Assembly (NCBI RefSeq): GCF_946477055.1
Contig: NZ_CAMKXG010000063.1
Span: 1-14,580 of the forward strand
Direction: 5' to 3'
From: Lonsdalea britannica
GTDB lineage: Bacteria > Pseudomonadota > Gammaproteobacteria > Enterobacterales > Enterobacteriaceae
Length of the DNA: 14,580 nt
The first letter of the stretch is position 1, and every line of letters starts with the position of its first letter. Below, piece by piece: positions 13,960 through 14,580 of the stretch. The notes below the pieces were generated by a model. It searched no databases. It was not told the DNA's origin and saw only the letters and a program-made list of their open reading frames with translations. Position numbers and translations under genes: made by a program.

Positions 13960-14532
13960 GATATGCTCCTTTTTTATATCTCAAATAAACATGACCTGTT
14001 AATACCGATTTTCATCGTTAACTGGTTATTTCGTTAATTCCTTTTCGCTCACGAATAGTGTTTATGGTGTAGAAGGTGTCTCGGCATTGAATAATAAAAA
14101 CCAATATCTCGAGAAAAATAGATGCGCCGTGGAGAATACTTTATCTCCAAAGTATCTAAGAATAATTAAACATGTCGTTAATTGATTAATGGTTGTCGTT
14201 GTCTTGAGTGTTAAATGGCGACTCCTTGTCTATATTATTTTAATATTATTGTATTAAAATTACTTGCCACATCATTGATGTGATATGCATATTAATCACC
14301 TCGTTTTTGAGGTGATTAATGGATAAAAATAATCCATTAATCATTAATTAGGCATCCTTTTAACTTTATGGGTGAAAGGATTAAAACTAACCCTTTTAGG
14401 GGGTTATGGCATTTTTAATATGGGCGAAAATAACAGATAAACCTTAAAACACAGTAATGTACGAATTTTAACCGCCGAACAGGGTTACTATTTTTCTATT
14501 CGTGTTTATCTTGTTTAACCACCGTTTAATTA
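13960..14532. other. AT-rich non-coding region upstream of the GH12 gene, contig end
   Basis: These 573 bases contain no convincing gene on either strand and are far more AT-rich than the rest of the window. Apart from the ribosome binding site next to the GH12 start I could not fix a promoter. The region holds many inverted repeats: TGGAGA/TCTCCA (14130-14135 with 14144-14149) interleaved with ATACTTT/AAAGTAT (14136-14142 with 14149-14155), and the dense array described at 14237-14406. It ends at the library adapter, so its right boundary is artificial. Confidence 0.6.
14237..14406. repeat. array of consecutive palindromes and inverted repeats
   Basis: Seven perfect inverted repeats follow one another: ATTTTAATA/TATTAAAAT (14237-14260); CACATCA-T-TGATGTG (14268-14282); ATATGCATAT (14283-14292); a 12-pair stem ATTAATCACCTC with GAGGTGATTAAT (14291-14320); a 12-pair stem TGATTAATGGAT with ATCCATTAATCA (14313-14343); ATCCTTT/AAAGGAT (14354-14381); TAACCC/GGGTTA (14388-14406). 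The fourth and fifth share TGATTAAT at 14313-14320 and cannot form together. None has a terminator-like T-run except possibly the last, which has ATTTTTAA shortly after it on the plus strand. Confidence 0.7.
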
Positions 14533-14580
14533 CTGTCTCTTATACACATCTGACGCTGCCGACGAAGAGGATAGTGTAGA
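14533..14580 (+). other. Illumina Nextera adapter read-through (not genomic)
   Basis: The sequence begins with the 19-base Tn5 mosaic end CTGTCTCTTATACACATCT (14533-14551), continues with GACGCTGCCGACGA (14552-14565), which is the complement of the Nextera read 1 primer tail, then AGAGGATA (14566-14573), the complement of i5 index TATCCTCT, known as S503, and GTGTAGA (14574-14580), the beginning of the P5 complement. All 48 bases are accounted for as synthetic library sequence. Confidence 0.98.

Noticed and set aside
14189..14257. Plus-strand 22-codon hydrophobic ORF starting MVVVLSVKW, toxin-like in appearance
   Set aside because: No ribosome binding site is present, AT-rich sequence gives hydrophobic codons by chance, and it runs into the palindrome array. 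No antisense RNA promoter could be identified.
14215..14283. Second plus-strand hydrophobic ORF of 22 codons (starts MATPCLYYF)
   Set aside because: It overlaps the first in another frame, has only a weak GAG element upstream and ends inside a palindrome. Two overlapping frames with the same character point to base composition.
14246..14344. Minus-strand 32-codon ORF with AAGGA ten bases upstream, possible leader peptide for the GH12 gene
   Set aside because: Spacing is long, composition is not protein-like, and it consists almost entirely of hairpin arms, which constrain its sequence more than coding would.
14533..14551. Tn5 mosaic end as evidence of a transposon insertion
   Set aside because: The bases that follow are the Nextera primer tail, index and P5 start, not transposon DNA, so this is library adapter.

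Overview
The window looks like a GC-rich piece of a plant-associated Enterobacterales chromosome, most likely Pectobacteriaceae (Pectobacterium, Brenneria or Lonsdalea type). The grounds are AcnB and YacL proteins very close to the enterobacterial ones, a FepA-type receptor, and a secreted GH12 cellulase of the CelS type known from soft-rot bacteria. Species was not determined. The right end is a sequencing-library end: the last 48 bases are Nextera adapter, so the biological sequence stops at 14532 and the window probably ends at a contig edge.

Layout. (1) 1-81 may be the tail of an unknown plus-strand gene followed by a terminator-like stem. (2) 164-4748 is an iron-siderophore module: an AraC-family regulator (minus) divergent from a FepA/IroN-type TonB-dependent receptor, followed by an IroE/BesA-like siderophore esterase. 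No siderophore biosynthesis or inner-membrane uptake gene is in view. (3) 5131-7728 is acnB (aconitase B) with a GTG start, a long upstream region carrying a CRP/FNR-like site and two extended -10 elements, and a strong terminator; yacL follows. (4) 8433-10988 on the minus strand is a zinc/manganese ABC transporter operon in the order 34-residue membrane peptide, ATPase, permease, binding protein. Every junction overlaps or is coupled, and a near-perfect Zur box sits upstream. The tiny first gene appears to be an unannotated component. (5) 11185-13012 on the minus strand is a coupled pair: a polyol dehydrogenase resembling D-arabinitol 4-dehydrogenase, then a SemiSWEET-like membrane protein with an altered PQ motif and a basic C-terminal tail. 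(6) 13204-13959 on the minus strand is a secreted GH12 endoglucanase, preceded by about 570 bases of AT-rich non-coding DNA crowded with palindromes.

Together these are metal acquisition (iron and zinc), central metabolism, sugar-alcohol use and plant cell wall attack. The points most worth a second look are the small membrane protein under Zur-like control, the SemiSWEET/dehydrogenase pair, and the palindrome array upstream of the cellulase. No tRNA, rRNA, CRISPR array, insertion sequence or phage gene was seen.
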